Source of the DNA: Actinomycetospora chibensis
GTDB taxonomy: Bacteria > Actinomycetota > Actinomycetes > Mycobacteriales > Pseudonocardiaceae
Length of the DNA: 64,000 nt
Assembly: GCF_028737215.1 (NCBI RefSeq)
Contig: NZ_JAQZAM010000003.1
Coordinates: forward strand, 124,001-188,000
Reading direction: 5' to 3'
The first letter of the stretch is position 1. Each line of letters begins with the position of its first letter. Both the position numbers and the translations under genes were made by a program. The notes under the pieces were generated by a model. That model saw only the letters and a program-made list of their open reading frames with translations. It was not told the DNA's origin and did not search any database. This document shows positions 43,531-52,465 of this stretch, in pieces.

Positions 43531-44840
43531 GCACCTTCTCCCACCGCGCCGCGCGCCTGTTCGACGAGGCGCCCAAGCCGGGCCGCGACCGTCGCTCGCC
43601 CTTCGCCCGCGACCGGGGACGTGTCCTGCACTCGGCAGCGCTGCGCCGTCTCGCCGGCAAGACGCAGGTCGTCGGTCCCGACGAGGACGCCGAGGTCACC
43701 GGCGTGCCCCGTACCCGGCTGACGCACTCGCTGGAGGTCGCCCAGATCGGGCGGGGGATGGCCGAGGACCTGGGGGCCGACCCCGACGTCGTCGACACCG
43801 CGGGCCTCGCCCACGACATCGGCCACCCCCCGTTCGGCCACAACGGCGAGCGGGCCCTGCACGCGATCACCGCCGACGCCGGCGGCTTCGAGGGCAACGC
43901 GCAGACGCTGCGCATCCTCACGCGGCTCGAGCCCAAGATGCTCGACGACGAGCGCTGCCGCGGGCTGAACCTCACCCGCGGGGTCCTCGACGCATGCCTC
44001 AAGTACCCGTGGCCCCGGCGCCCGGGCCTCCGCAAGTTCGGCGTCTACGCCGACGACCTGCCGGTCTTCACCTGGGTGCGCGAGGGGGCGCCGGCGGACC
44101 GCAGGTGTGTCGAGGCGCAGATCATGGACTGGGCCGACGACGTCGCCTACTCCGTCCACGACCTCGAGGACGGCATCCTCGCCGGCCGTATCGTCCTCGG
44201 CTGGCTCGCGCGCCCGGCCGAGCGCGCCGAGCTCGCGGCCCTCGCCGCGGAGGCCTTCTCGAGCGCGTCGCTCCGGGACCTCGAGGACGCCGCGGGCACC
44301 CTCGCCGAGCTCCCGTCCGTGCGGGCCGCCGCGGCGCACGGCGCGCACGACGGCTCGCTCGAGGCCACCGCGTCGCTCAAGCGGCTGACCAGCGAGCTCG
44401 TCGGGCGGTTCGTCACCGGCACCGTCGAGGCCACCCGGTCCGAGCTCGGCGACGACGTGGTGCCCGCCGGCTACGACGCCGACCTCGTGGTCCCGGCCCC
44501 GCTGCGCGCGGAGGTGGCGGTGCTCAAGGCCGCGGCGCTGCGCTGGGTCATGCGCGATCCCGCCCGGCTCGCCGTGCAGGCGCGGCAGCGTGACGTCGTC
44601 ACCGAGCTGGTCGAACGGCTGCTGGCGGGCGCCCCGCACACCCTCGACCCCGCGTTCGTGCCCGCGTGGGAGGGCGCCGACGACGACGCCGGCCGTCTGC
44701 GGGCCGTCGTCGACCAGGTCTCGGTGCTCACCGACGCCGGCGCCGAGCGGTGGTGGGCCCGTCTGCGAGATCAGTCGAGCAGGAACTCCCCGCCTGCGGC
44801 GACGGCGAGCTCGGGCCCGAACGCCTCGGCCGGCGTCTAG
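43527..44840 (+). CDS. dgt: deoxyguanosinetriphosphate triphosphohydrolase
   Basis: A 437-residue HD-domain dNTP triphosphohydrolase, splitting dGTP to deoxyguanosine and triphosphate. Metal site: RTRLTHSLEVAQIGRGMAE and GLAHDIGHPPFGHNGE, later MDWADDVAYSVHDLEDG. The ATG overlaps the YdcF stop. The last 20 or so residues (RNSPPAATASSGPNASAGV) look unlike the usual C-terminus and may be an added tail. dgt upstream of dnaG is the usual order; here other genes lie between. Confidence 0.93.
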   Translation: MSTFSHRAARLFDEAPKPGRDRRSPFARDRGRVLHSAALRRLAGKTQVVGPDEDAEVTGVPRTRLTHSLEVAQIGRGMAEDLGADPDVVDTAGLAHDIGHPPFGHNGERALHAITADAGGFEGNAQTLRILTRLEPKMLDDERCRGLNLTRGVLDACLKYPWPRRPGLRKFGVYADDLPVFTWVREGAPADRRCVEAQIMDWADDVAYSVHDLEDGILAGRIVLGWLARPAERAELAALAAEAFSSASLRDLEDAAGTLAELPSVRAAAAHGAHDGSLEATASLKRLTSELVGRFVTGTVEATRSELGDDVVPAGYDADLVVPAPLRAEVAVLKAAALRWVMRDPARLAVQARQRDVVTELVERLLAGAPHTLDPAFVPAWEGADDDAGRLRAVVDQVSVLTDAGAERWWARLRDQSSRNSPPAATASSGPNASAGV

Positions 44841-44901
44841 GACGTGCTTCGACGACGCGGTCGGCGAGGTCACGGCCGGCCGCGCCGCGGCCTCGTGAAG
44901 C

Positions 44902-44907
44902 TAGGCT
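44902..44907 (+). promoter_or_regulatory. -10 element TAGGCT, leaderless-type, for gamma-CA gene
   Basis: TAGGCT ends 7 nt before the GTG at 44915; no ribosome site lies between. Confidence 0.45.
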
Positions 44908-44914
44908 GCCGCGC

Positions 44915-45427
44915 GTGCAGCTGATCACCGTCGACGGCCACACCCCCGAGATCGACGAGGCCGCGTGGGTCGCGCCCGGCGCGGTCGTCGCGGGCCGCGT
45001 GCGCCTCGGGCCGGACACGGGCGTCTGGTACACCACCGTCGTCCGCGCCGACATGGAGTCGGTGACCGTGGGGGCCGGCACGAGCGTGCAGGACGGCACG
45101 GTCGTGCACGCCGACCCGGGGTTCCCGGCGACGATCGGCGACAACGTGACCGTCGGGCACCGCGCCGTCGTGCACGGCTGCACGGTGGAGGACGACTGCC
45201 TGATCGGGATGGGCGCGGTGATCCTCAACGGCGCGACGATCGGCCGCGGCTCGATCGTCGCCGCGGGTGCGGTGGTGTCCCAGGGCGTCGTGATCCCGCC
45301 CGGCTCCCTCGTCGCCGGCGTGCCGGGCAAGATCCGTCGCGAGGTCACCGACGACGAGCGCGCCATGATCGCCGCCAGCGCCGCGACGTACCGCCACCTG
45401 CTCGGAGTGCACCGCTCGGCGCTTTGA
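44915..45427 (+). CDS. gamma-carbonic-anhydrase-family hexapeptide protein
   Basis: A 170-residue left-handed beta-helix protein of the YrdA/PaaY/CaiE group. The repeat runs from GAVVAGRVRLG to AGVPGKIRREV, with histidines in VVHADPG, NVTVGHRAVVHGC placed like the zinc ligands. It may be a carbonic anhydrase or a thioesterase/acyltransferase relative; activity is not certain. GTG start at 44915. Confidence 0.85.
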   Translation: MQLITVDGHTPEIDEAAWVAPGAVVAGRVRLGPDTGVWYTTVVRADMESVTVGAGTSVQDGTVVHADPGFPATIGDNVTVGHRAVVHGCTVEDDCLIGMGAVILNGATIGRGSIVAAGAVVSQGVVIPPGSLVAGVPGKIRREVTDDERAMIAASAATYRHLLGVHRSAL

Positions 45428-45435
45428 GCTCCGCT

Positions 45436-45481
45436 CTCGTGAGTGCTTGTCCGTGCCCTGGCCCGGACAAGCGCTCACGAG
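45436..45481. terminator. bidirectional 18-bp hairpin, GTGAG type
   Basis: CTCGTGAGTGCTTGTCCG pairs with CGGACAAGCGCTCACGAG (one wobble), 10-nt loop. It begins 9 bases after the gamma-CA stop and covers the stop of the convergent DUF1772 gene. Confidence 0.85.
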
Positions 45482-45957
45482 GCCGCAGGCCACAGCGCCG
45501 CGACGACGAACAGCGCCAGCGCCGTCCACGTGGCCGCGCCGCGGATCCAGTTCAGGCGCAGGTAGCGCGCCCGGACCTCGCGCCAGTCCGACGGCGGCGC
45601 CTCCGGGTCCCACGCGAGGATCACCGCGTAGTTCGGTTCCGCACCGAAGCGGGAGGTCAACAGCGGGCCGGCGACGATGAGGGCCAGGCCCAGGGCGGTC
45701 AGGACGAACGGGACCCCGGGCGGCGGCGGCCACAGTCCCACGAGGGCCACGACCGGGGCGACGATCATCGCGACGACGAGCAGGTAGTTGGTGGGTGAGC
45801 GCCGGGCGATCGGCAGGAAGCGGTGCATGTCCCGCGCGAAGCCCACGGCGTCCCGCCGGGCGTAGAGCGGGTGCAGGACGGTCGTGAGCATCAGGAGCAG
45901 GCCCGACCACAGGGCGGTGGCGACGACGGAGGCGATCAGGCCGTAGGTGGCGAGCAC
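45475..45957 (-). CDS. DUF1772-like integral membrane protein
   Basis: A 160-residue protein with four predicted helices (residues about 5-28, 58-75, 82-98 and 137-157). Its DUF1772/anthrone-oxygenase-like pattern is LHPLYARRD...MHRFLPIARRSPTN in the first loop and RYLRLNWIRGAATWTALALF at the end. The function is not known. It is one base from the CPBP gene upstream. Confidence 0.7.
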   Translation of the reverse strand: MLATYGLIASVVATALWSGLLLMLTTVLHPLYARRDAVGFARDMHRFLPIARRSPTNYLLVVAMIVAPVVALVGLWPPPPGVPFVLTALGLALIVAGPLLTSRFGAEPNYAVILAWDPEAPPSDWREVRARYLRLNWIRGAATWTALALFVVAALWPAAS

Positions 45958-45958
45958 G

Positions 45959-46717
45959 TCAACGAGCCAGCACGCGTCGGGGGACGGCGAGCGCCAGCAG
46001 GGGCACGAGGAGCGAGACGGCCACCAGCAGCAGCGAGAAGGTCGTGAGGGCCGCGACCGGGATGACCACGAGCTTGAACGAGTCGATCGCGGTGTGGACG
46101 ATCGCGGGTGCCCAGAGCGTGCCGCGCCCGGTCTCGAACAGGTAGGCCAGCGGCACCGCGGTGGTGGCGGCGACGGCCATGGCGCCGAGGCCGATCACGG
46201 GGCCCGACGCCACGGCGATCGGGACGTGCGTGACGGCGATCAGGGGCATCGACAGGGCGGCCGCCGCCGGGAACGAGCGGCCGACGCGCAGCCGGCGGAA
46301 GACGTAGCCCCGCCAGACCAGCTCCTCCGCCAGGCCGTGCAGGGCGAAGACGCCGACGAGCAGCCACAGCCACCCGGGACGCAGCGCGATCGGGGCGCCG
46401 GTCAGCGCGATGGTGAGCGGGTAGACGAGCAGGACCCCGGCGGACACGCCCGCGGCGAGCCAGAGGCCGCGGGTCGTCGGGCGCCCGAACCCGAGGCGGC
46501 GCAGCGCGTGCCCGGGGCCGTGGAGCACCCGTTCGACGACGACGCCGACCACCAGGACCGCGGCGAGGACCGCGACGCCCCACGCCGCCGTCGGGTCGAG
46601 CTGCGCGGCGCCCGCGAGCACCGTCCAGAGCACCGCGAACCCGACGAGGAACCGGACCCACGCCGGCCCGCCGCGCACCGCACCGTCCCGCACCGGTGGG
46701 GCGCCCGCGGTGACCAT
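45959..46717 (-). CDS. CPBP-family intramembrane metalloprotease
   Basis: A 252-residue, seven-to-eight-helix CAAX/bacteriocin-processing (CPBP) protein. The EExxxR metal motif is AEELVWRGYVFR, and the later FxxxH/HxxxN/D motifs are in VTHVPIA and PAIVHTAIDSFK. Family members process peptides or act in bacteriocin immunity; here the substrate is unknown. It forms a short unit with the DUF1772 gene. Confidence 0.85.
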   Translation of the reverse strand: MVTAGAPPVRDGAVRGGPAWVRFLVGFAVLWTVLAGAAQLDPTAAWGVAVLAAVLVVGVVVERVLHGPGHALRRLGFGRPTTRGLWLAAGVSAGVLLVYPLTIALTGAPIALRPGWLWLLVGVFALHGLAEELVWRGYVFRRLRVGRSFPAAAALSMPLIAVTHVPIAVASGPVIGLGAMAVAATTAVPLAYLFETGRGTLWAPAIVHTAIDSFKLVVIPVAALTTFSLLLVAVSLLVPLLALAVPRRVLAR

Positions 46718-46808
46718 CCCGACCTCCCGGAGCCGTGCGAACGGGAAGGACGGAGACGATCGCGGCCTCCGGGGCGCGCCGCATCACCCCGGGAGGATGA
46801 CCGTCGGG

Positions 46809-47474
46809 TCAGGCCTCGGGCGCCGGCCCCATGGCGTCGAGGATGAGCTGCTCGCCGTGGGCGGCGTGGCGGCGGGCGAGGTACTCGGCCCGGACCGGGT
46901 CGCCGGCCTCGATCGCCTCGAGGATGGCCGCGTGGTCCTCCCACACCCAGGCCGGTGAGCCGCCCTGGAGCAGCACCTCGCCCATGACCCGCTGGACGTT
47001 CCGCCACATCACGCCGGTGCTCTCCGTGAGCAGCGGGTTGCCCGCCGCCTCGACGACGGTGCGGTGGAACTCGACGTCGGCGGAGATCATCCGGGCGAAG
47101 GCGCTCTCGGCGAACGCCCGCTCGCCGGAGCGCACGACCTCGGCGGCGTCCTTCAGCCACGCGTCGGTGCGTCGTTCGGCCGCGAGCCGCGCCGCGTACC
47201 CGTCGAGCAGCTCCCGCAGGTCGTAGAGGTGGCTGACGAACTCCCTGTCGAGCGGCGCGACCTCGAGCCCGCGTCGGCCGAACTCCCGCACCAGGCCCTG
47301 GTTGCGCAGGAGGAGCAGTGCCTGTTGCACCGGTTGGCGAGACACGTTGAAGCGTTCGGCGAGCTGCTCCTGGCGCAGAGGGGTGCCGGGGGTGAGTCGT
47401 CCGGTGCAGATGTCGTCGATGATCGCGTCGAAGACCTGCTCGGTCCGCGAGGGCGGCGTCGGCAACGCGGTCAT
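46809..47474 (-). CDS. GntR-family (FCD domain) transcriptional regulator
   Basis: A 221-residue repressor: N-terminal winged helix ([30 protein letters not shown]) and C-terminal all-helical FCD ligand domain with metal/acid-binding histidines ([40 protein letters not shown]). It is divergent from the thiamine-diphosphate enzyme gene with a 205-base gap containing a perfect palindrome. It is probably the local regulator of the catabolic cluster, responding to a hydroxy- or keto-acid. Confidence 0.88.
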   Translation of the reverse strand: MTALPTPPSRTEQVFDAIIDDICTGRLTPGTPLRQEQLAERFNVSRQPVQQALLLLRNQGLVREFGRRGLEVAPLDREFVSHLYDLRELLDGYAARLAAERRTDAWLKDAAEVVRSGERAFAESAFARMISADVEFHRTVVEAAGNPLLTESTGVMWRNVQRVMGEVLLQGGSPAWVWEDHAAILEAIEAGDPVRAEYLARRHAAHGEQLILDAMGPAPEA

Positions 47475-47598
47475 CGTCGCCCTCGTCGGCCCCGTCGCGG
47501 TGCCGGGAGCTCACGCGGCACGACCAACCCCCTCGGCGTCTGTCGAACGAACGTTCCGGACACCCAGCGTAGCGCGCCAACCGATTGTCCTCGAACCC

Positions 47599-47617
47599 TT
47601 GACTTCTGAATTCAGAA
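47599..47617 (+). promoter_or_regulatory. GntR operator TTCTGAATTCAGAA overlapping a -35 box
   Basis: TTCTGAATTCAGAA (47604-47617) is a perfect 14-bp palindrome, strikingly A/T-rich for this genome. The -35-like TTGACT (47599-47604) immediately precedes it, so a bound repressor would block polymerase. It lies 63 bases before the ATG of the TPP enzyme gene. Confidence 0.65.
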
Positions 47618-47679
47618 TCCGTCACGGTGTGAGTGCGCTGCATCACGTGCTGTGGATCACTCATCGAGGAGGGGATCGG

Positions 47680-49416
47680 ATGCCGGAGCAGACAGCCCGG
47701 GGTGGGTCCGTCGTTGCCGACCTGGTCGCGCGCTTCCTGCGCGACCACGGCGTGGACCGCGTGTTCGGCCTCCAGGGCGGCCACATCCAGCCGGTCTGGG
47801 ACCAGCTCGCCCGGCTCGGCGTGCGCATCGTCGACGTCCGGGACGAGGGCTCGGCGGTGCACATGGCGCACGCCCACTGCGAGCTGACGGGGGAGACCGG
47901 GGTCGCGCTCGTGACCGCCGGCCCCGGCGTCACGAACACCGTCACCGCCGTCGCGAACGCCTCGATCAGCCGCATCCCGCTGCTCGTCTTCGGCGGCTGC
48001 CCACCCCGCCAGCAGTCGAACATGGGCCCGCTCCAGGACATCCCGCACACGGAGATCCTCGCCCCGGTCACCCGCCTGTCCCGCACGCTGCGCGTCGCCG
48101 ACCAGGTGCTGCGCGAGCTCGACGAGGCCTGGGCGCGCGCCGCCGGCGACCGCGGCGAGCCCGGACCGGTGTACGTCGAGATCCCCACCGACGTGCTGCG
48201 CGAGGAGGTGCCGCCGGCGCTCGTCACCGACGAGCACCTGCGGGCCAAGCCCCGCCGCCGCCCGCAGCCGCACCCCGACGACGTCGCCTCGGTCGCCGAC
48301 CTGGTGCGCGGCGCGCGGAAGCCCGCCGTGATCTCCGGTCGCGGCGCCCGCGTCACCGACGGCACCGAGCTGGTGCGCTTCCTCGACGCCTCCGGCGCGG
48401 CGTACCTGGACACCCAGGAGAGCCGGGGTCTCGTCCCCGCCGACCACCCCGCGGGCGTCGGCTCGGCGCGCTCGGCGGTGATGCGCGACTGCGACCTCCT
48501 GATCACCGTCGGCCGCCAGCTCGACTACCAGCTCGGCTTCGGCTCGCCGGCGGTCTTCAGGAACGCGACGGTCGTCCGGATCGCCGACACCGCGAGCGAG
48601 CTCATCGACAACCGCCGCGGCGAGGTCGAGATCCTCGCCGACCCGGCGGCCGCGATGGACGCCCTCGCGCAGGCGCTCCGCGGCTTCGAGCCCGACACGA
48701 GCTGGCGCGACGAGCTGCGCGCCAAGCACGAGAAGCGCTCCGCGGAGTACAAGACCGCGCTGGCCGAGTCGCCCACGCACGCCGACGGCATGCACCCCAA
48801 TCAGATCTTCGCGGCGCTCGACGCCCTGGACGGGTCGGCACTCGACCTCGGCGAGACGGTCGTGATCGCCGACGGCGGCGACCTGCTGTCGTTCGCGCGG
48901 CTCGGGATCACCCGGTGCGCGCGCTACCTCGACCCCGGCGCCTTCGGCTGTCTCGGCGTCGCGACCCCGTTCGCGATCGCGGCGTCGCTGGCGTTCCCGG
49001 ACCGGCCCGTCGTGGCGGTCACCGGCGACGGCGCGTTCGGCATCACCGCGACCGACATCGACACCGCGGTGCGCCACGGCGCGAAGATCGTCGTGATCGT
49101 CTCCAACAACCGCGCGTGGAACATCGAGCGCTACGACCAGGCCGAGAACTACGGCCTCGTCGTCGGCACCGAGCTCGCCGACTCCGACTACGCGGCGCTC
49201 GGCCGCAGCCTCGGTGCCCACGGCGAGCGGGTCACCGACCCGGCGGATCTCCCGGCCGCGATCGAGCGGGCCCTGGAGAACGCGCCCGCCGTGGTGGACG
49301 TCGTCACGACGCAGGAGGCGCCGTCCCCCGACGCCGACAAGGGCCTGGGCTTCGTGCCCGACTACCAGGCCCTCACGCCCTGGAACGACGCCGAGATCGA
49401 GCGGAGGAAGGCCTGA
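47680..49416 (+). CDS. thiamine-diphosphate enzyme, probable 2-hydroxyacyl-CoA lyase
   Basis: A 578-residue TPP-dependent enzyme of the acetolactate synthase/2-hydroxyacyl-CoA lyase/oxalyl-CoA decarboxylase family. The catalytic Glu is in [20 protein letters not shown], and the TPP-Mg motif is [21 protein letters not shown]...NN. Overlap of substrate preferences prevents naming it from motifs. The adjacent CoA ligase, aldehyde dehydrogenase and GMC dehydrogenase match the 2-hydroxyisobutyrate pathway, in which the lyase yields acetone and formyl-CoA. Such a lyase is known from Actinomycetospora chiangmaiensis (recalled, not checked). ATG with a GAGGAGGGG site; the upstream palindrome is the control. 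Confidence 0.72.
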   Translation: MPEQTARGGSVVADLVARFLRDHGVDRVFGLQGGHIQPVWDQLARLGVRIVDVRDEGSAVHMAHAHCELTGETGVALVTAGPGVTNTVTAVANASISRIPLLVFGGCPPRQQSNMGPLQDIPHTEILAPVTRLSRTLRVADQVLRELDEAWARAAGDRGEPGPVYVEIPTDVLREEVPPALVTDEHLRAKPRRRPQPHPDDVASVADLVRGARKPAVISGRGARVTDGTELVRFLDASGAAYLDTQESRGLVPADHPAGVGSARSAVMRDCDLLITVGRQLDYQLGFGSPAVFRNATVVRIADTASELIDNRRGEVEILADPAAAMDALAQALRGFEPDTSWRDELRAKHEKRSAEYKTALAESPTHADGMHPNQIFAALDALDGSALDLGETVVIADGGDLLSFARLGITRCARYLDPGAFGCLGVATPFAIAASLAFPDRPVVAVTGDGAFGITATDIDTAVRHGAKIVVIVSNNRAWNIERYDQAENYGLVVGTELADSDYAALGRSLGAHGERVTDPADLPAAIERALENAPAVVDVVTTQEAPSPDADKGLGFVPDYQALTPWNDAEIERRKA

Positions 49417-49417
49417 G

Positions 49418-50818
49418 ATGGGTGCACAGATGGAGAACTGGCACTTCCCGGCCCGGTACGACCAGAGCTATCTGCCCGACCCGGACTCGCCGTACTGGTT
49501 CCCGCACCGCGAGACGATGGACCCGCAGGAGCGCGACGCCGCCGTCCTCGTGCGGCTGCGCGAGGTCATGGAGTACGCGTACTCGACCTCGACGTTCTAC
49601 CGGACCAAGTGGGACGCGGCGGGTGTGAAGCCCGCCGACATCACGTCGTTCGAGGCGTTCGAGCAGGTCCCGGTCGTGACGAAGGCCGAGATGCGGGAGT
49701 CCCAGGCGAACCACCCGCCGTTCGGCGACTACCTGTGCTGCGACTCCTCCGAGATCCACCACATCCACGGCACGTCGGGCACCACCGGGGCGCCCACGGC
49801 CTTCGCGATCGGCCGTCGCGACTGGGAGGTCATCGCCGACAACCACGCCCGCATCCTGTGGGGGATGGGCGTGCGGCCCGGCGACACCGTGTTCGTCGCC
49901 GCGCTGTTCAGCCTCTACCTCGGCTCGTGGGGTGCGCTGGCCGGCGCCGAGCGCCTGCACTGCCGCGTGCTGCCGTTCGGGGCCGGCGCGCAGGGCATGA
50001 CCGCCCGCGCGGTCACCTGGCTGGCCCGCACGAAGCCCAAGGCGTTCTATGCGACGCCGTCGTACGCGCTGCGCCTCGCGGAGGTGGCCGAGTCCGAGGG
50101 TATCGACCCGCGCGAGTTCGGCCTGCAGGTCATGTTCTTCTCCGGCGAGCCCGGCGCGTCCGTACCCGCGGTCCGCAAGGCGATCGAGGACGCGTTCGGC
50201 GCCACGGTGATCGACTGCGGGACGATGGCGGAGATGACGCCGTTCATGTCGGCGTCGGCCACCGCCGGGACGCCCGACGGCATGCTGCTCTGGCAGGACA
50301 TCGTCTGGCACGAGGTCTGCGACCCCGACAGCTTCCGCACCGTCCCGTACGGCTCCGAGGGCACGCCGGTCTACACCCACCTCGAGCGCACGTCGCAGCC
50401 GATGATCCGGCTCGCCTCCAACGACCTCACGCGCTGGGTCCTGGAGGACAACCCCTGCGGGCGCACCTATCCCAAGCTGCCCGACGGCGTGTACGGCCGG
50501 ATCGACGACATGATCCACATCCGGGGCGAGAACGTGTACCCGACCGAGGTCGACAACTACCTGCGCGGGGTCTCCGGCTACGGCGGCGAGCACCAGATCG
50601 TCGTGCGTCGCACGGGGTCGATGGACGAGATGATCGTCCGCGCCGAGACCACCCACCCCGCAGGCCAGCGCGACGCCTTCGAGCGCGATACCGGGTCGGG
50701 GCTCCAGTCCCTGCTCGGCGTGCGCGTGACCTTCGAGTCGGTCGACGCCAACACCCTCGAGCGCGCCGAGCACAAGTCCCGGCGCGTGGTCGACGAACGC
50801 GAGCACACGAAGCGCTGA
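49418..50818 (+). CDS. AMP-forming CoA ligase (PaaK-like)
   Basis: A 466-residue phenylacetate-CoA-ligase-like AMP-forming ligase. P-loop HGTSGTTGAPT, later YATPSYALRLAE, CGTMAEMTP, RLASNDLTRW, and the C-terminal hinge with DMIHIRGENVYPTEVDNYL. It begins one base after the TPP-enzyme stop, so the two are translated together. In the proposed pathway it activates a 2-hydroxyacid to its CoA ester, the substrate of the neighbouring lyase. The acid is not determined by sequence. Confidence 0.82.
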   Translation: MGAQMENWHFPARYDQSYLPDPDSPYWFPHRETMDPQERDAAVLVRLREVMEYAYSTSTFYRTKWDAAGVKPADITSFEAFEQVPVVTKAEMRESQANHPPFGDYLCCDSSEIHHIHGTSGTTGAPTAFAIGRRDWEVIADNHARILWGMGVRPGDTVFVAALFSLYLGSWGALAGAERLHCRVLPFGAGAQGMTARAVTWLARTKPKAFYATPSYALRLAEVAESEGIDPREFGLQVMFFSGEPGASVPAVRKAIEDAFGATVIDCGTMAEMTPFMSASATAGTPDGMLLWQDIVWHEVCDPDSFRTVPYGSEGTPVYTHLERTSQPMIRLASNDLTRWVLEDNPCGRTYPKLPDGVYGRIDDMIHIRGENVYPTEVDNYLRGVSGYGGEHQIVVRRTGSMDEMIVRAETTHPAGQRDAFERDTGSGLQSLLGVRVTFESVDANTLERAEHKSRRVVDEREHTKR

Positions 50819-50824
50819 CCCCTA

Positions 50825-50866
50825 CGTGAGCGAAGTTCGGGCCTATGGGCCCGAACTTCGCTCACG
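50825..50866. terminator. 19-bp perfect hairpin between CoA ligase and aldehyde dehydrogenase
   Basis: CGTGAGCGAAGTTCGGGCC and its exact complement around TATG. It starts 7 bases after the ligase stop. It belongs to the GTGAG hairpin family and would split the cluster into separate or attenuated transcripts. Confidence 0.8.
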
Positions 50867-50886
50867 ACCGAGCAGAGAGGTGACCC

Positions 50887-52392
50887 ATGACCCTGGCCTT
50901 CGATGCGACCGCACGGAAGGTCGACGACGCCCGGATGTTCATCGACGGCGGATGGACGGCGGCCGGTGCCGGCGCCAGGTTCCCGACCGTCGACCCGAAC
51001 ACCGGGACGACCATCGCCGAGGTGCCCCGCGGTGACTCCGCGGACGTCGACAGGGCGGTGGCCGCGGCCAAGCGCGTCGCCGTCGAGTGGCAGTTCACCG
51101 ACGCGATCGCCCGGGCGGGCCTGCTGCGCGCGCTCGCCGCGAAGGTCACCGAGCACGCCGACGAGCTCGCCCGGCTCGAGGCGCTCGACTCCGGGCACTA
51201 CCTGGCCAAGGCCCAGGAGCTGGTCGGCGCGATCCCGCTGTGGCTCGACTACTGGGCGAGCGCCGCGGACAAGGTCGGCGGGCGCACCATCGAGGTGCCC
51301 GGCAACAAGCTGTCGTTCACGATCCTCGAGCCGCTCGGGGTCACCGCGCACATCGTGCCGTGGAACTACCCGCTGCTCATCCTCGTGCGGTCCTGCGCCC
51401 CCGCGCTGGCCCTGGGCAACACGTGCGTGGTCAAGCCCGCCGAGGACACGTCGCTCTCGGCCCTGAAGTTCGCCGAGCTGGTCAAGGAGGCGGGCTTCCC
51501 CGACGGCGTGTTCAACGTCGTCACCGGCTACGGCGGCGAGGCGGGCGCCGCGCTGGCCGCGCACCCCGACGTCGCCGGCATCACCTTCACCGGCTCGACG
51601 GAGACCGGCAAGCAGGTGGCGAAGCTCGGCGCCGACCACATCGCCCAGGTCAACCTGGAGCTCGGCGGCAAGAGCCCGACGATCGTGTTCCCCGACGCCG
51701 ACCTCGACGAGGCCGTCGAGGCCGCGGTCCAGGGCTTCTGCTCGCACACCGGGCAGGTCTGCGTCGCCGGGACGCGGCTGTTCGTGCACGCCGACGTCGA
51801 GAAGGACTTCCTGGCGAAGCTGTCCGCCCGCCTGGAGCAGACGCAGGTCGGCGACGGGTTCGCCGAGGGCACCCAGATGGGACCCCTCGTGTCGCAGAAG
51901 CAGTTCGACCGTGTCAACTCCTACATCGAGATCGGCAAGTCCGAGGCGACGCTGTTCTACGGCGGCGGACGGCCGGAGGGCACGCCCGAGGGCGGGTACT
52001 TCGTCCAGCCGACGGTGTTCACCGGCGTCGACAACTCCTCGCGCATCGCCCAGGAGGAGATCTTCGGACCGGTCGCTTCGGTGCTCTCCTGGTCGACCGA
52101 GGACGAGCTCGTCGAGAAGGTCAACGACTCGATCTACGGGCTGTTCGCGGTGCTGCTCGGCAAGGACGTCACCCGGCTGCTCTCCACCGCCCGCCGCCTG
52201 CAGGTCGGCGGCGTGATGATCAACGACTGGTTCGGCGAGCTCCCGATGACCCCGCACGGCGGCCACAAGCAGAGCGGGACCGGCCGCGAGGAGGGGCTGG
52301 AGGCCATCCACGGCTACACGCAGGTCAAGCACGTGGCGATCAACCTCGACCCGCTGCGCGCGGCGACCGACTGGGCCGGCGCGCCGCTCTGA
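50887..52392 (+). CDS. NAD(P)-dependent aldehyde dehydrogenase
   Basis: A 501-residue aldehyde dehydrogenase. Nucleophile Cys in GFCSHTGQVCVAG, general base Glu in VNLELGGKSPTIVF, coenzyme-site GSTETGKQVAK, and the EEIFGPVASV ending. Length and all active residues are normal. In the proposed pathway it oxidises the hydroxyaldehyde from the GMC dehydrogenase (as MpdC does in tert-butanol catabolism) to the acid used by the ligase. Hairpins isolate it on both sides. Confidence 0.9.
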   Translation: MTLAFDATARKVDDARMFIDGGWTAAGAGARFPTVDPNTGTTIAEVPRGDSADVDRAVAAAKRVAVEWQFTDAIARAGLLRALAAKVTEHADELARLEALDSGHYLAKAQELVGAIPLWLDYWASAADKVGGRTIEVPGNKLSFTILEPLGVTAHIVPWNYPLLILVRSCAPALALGNTCVVKPAEDTSLSALKFAELVKEAGFPDGVFNVVTGYGGEAGAALAAHPDVAGITFTGSTETGKQVAKLGADHIAQVNLELGGKSPTIVFPDADLDEAVEAAVQGFCSHTGQVCVAGTRLFVHADVEKDFLAKLSARLEQTQVGDGFAEGTQMGPLVSQKQFDRVNSYIEIGKSEATLFYGGGRPEGTPEGGYFVQPTVFTGVDNSSRIAQEEIFGPVASVLSWSTEDELVEKVNDSIYGLFAVLLGKDVTRLLSTARRLQVGGVMINDWFGELPMTPHGGHKQSGTGREEGLEAIHGYTQVKHVAINLDPLRAATDWAGAPL

Positions 52393-52403
52393 CCGTCGGT
52401 CCC

Positions 52404-52443
52404 GTGCGCTCTCGCCCGTGCCCTGGCACGGGCACGCGCGCAC
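52404..52443. terminator. hairpin after aldehyde dehydrogenase
   Basis: GTGCGCTCTCGCCCGTGCC and GGCACGGGCACGCGCGCAC, 3 mismatches in the middle but a perfect 9-bp inner stem with a 2-nt loop. The core CCCGTGCC/GGCACGGG recurs at 8326 and 19761. Confidence 0.7.
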
Positions 52444-52465
52444 ACGTCACAGGAGAGGAGACACC

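Noticed and set aside
44771-44836. Minus-strand fragment reading AEAFGPELAVAAGGEFLLD before a stop
   Set aside because: It looks protein-like but has an in-frame stop just upstream and no start codon; it is contained within the dgt 3' end and is probably chance.
46402-49221. 939-residue minus-strand open frame
   Set aside because: It overlaps CPBP, GntR and the TPP-enzyme genes, which have clear families; its composition is that of a shadow frame.
47680-49416. TPP enzyme as acetolactate synthase of branched-chain amino acid synthesis
   Set aside because: No small regulatory subunit or ilv genes are adjacent, and the neighbouring CoA ligase and dehydrogenases point to a catabolic lyase.
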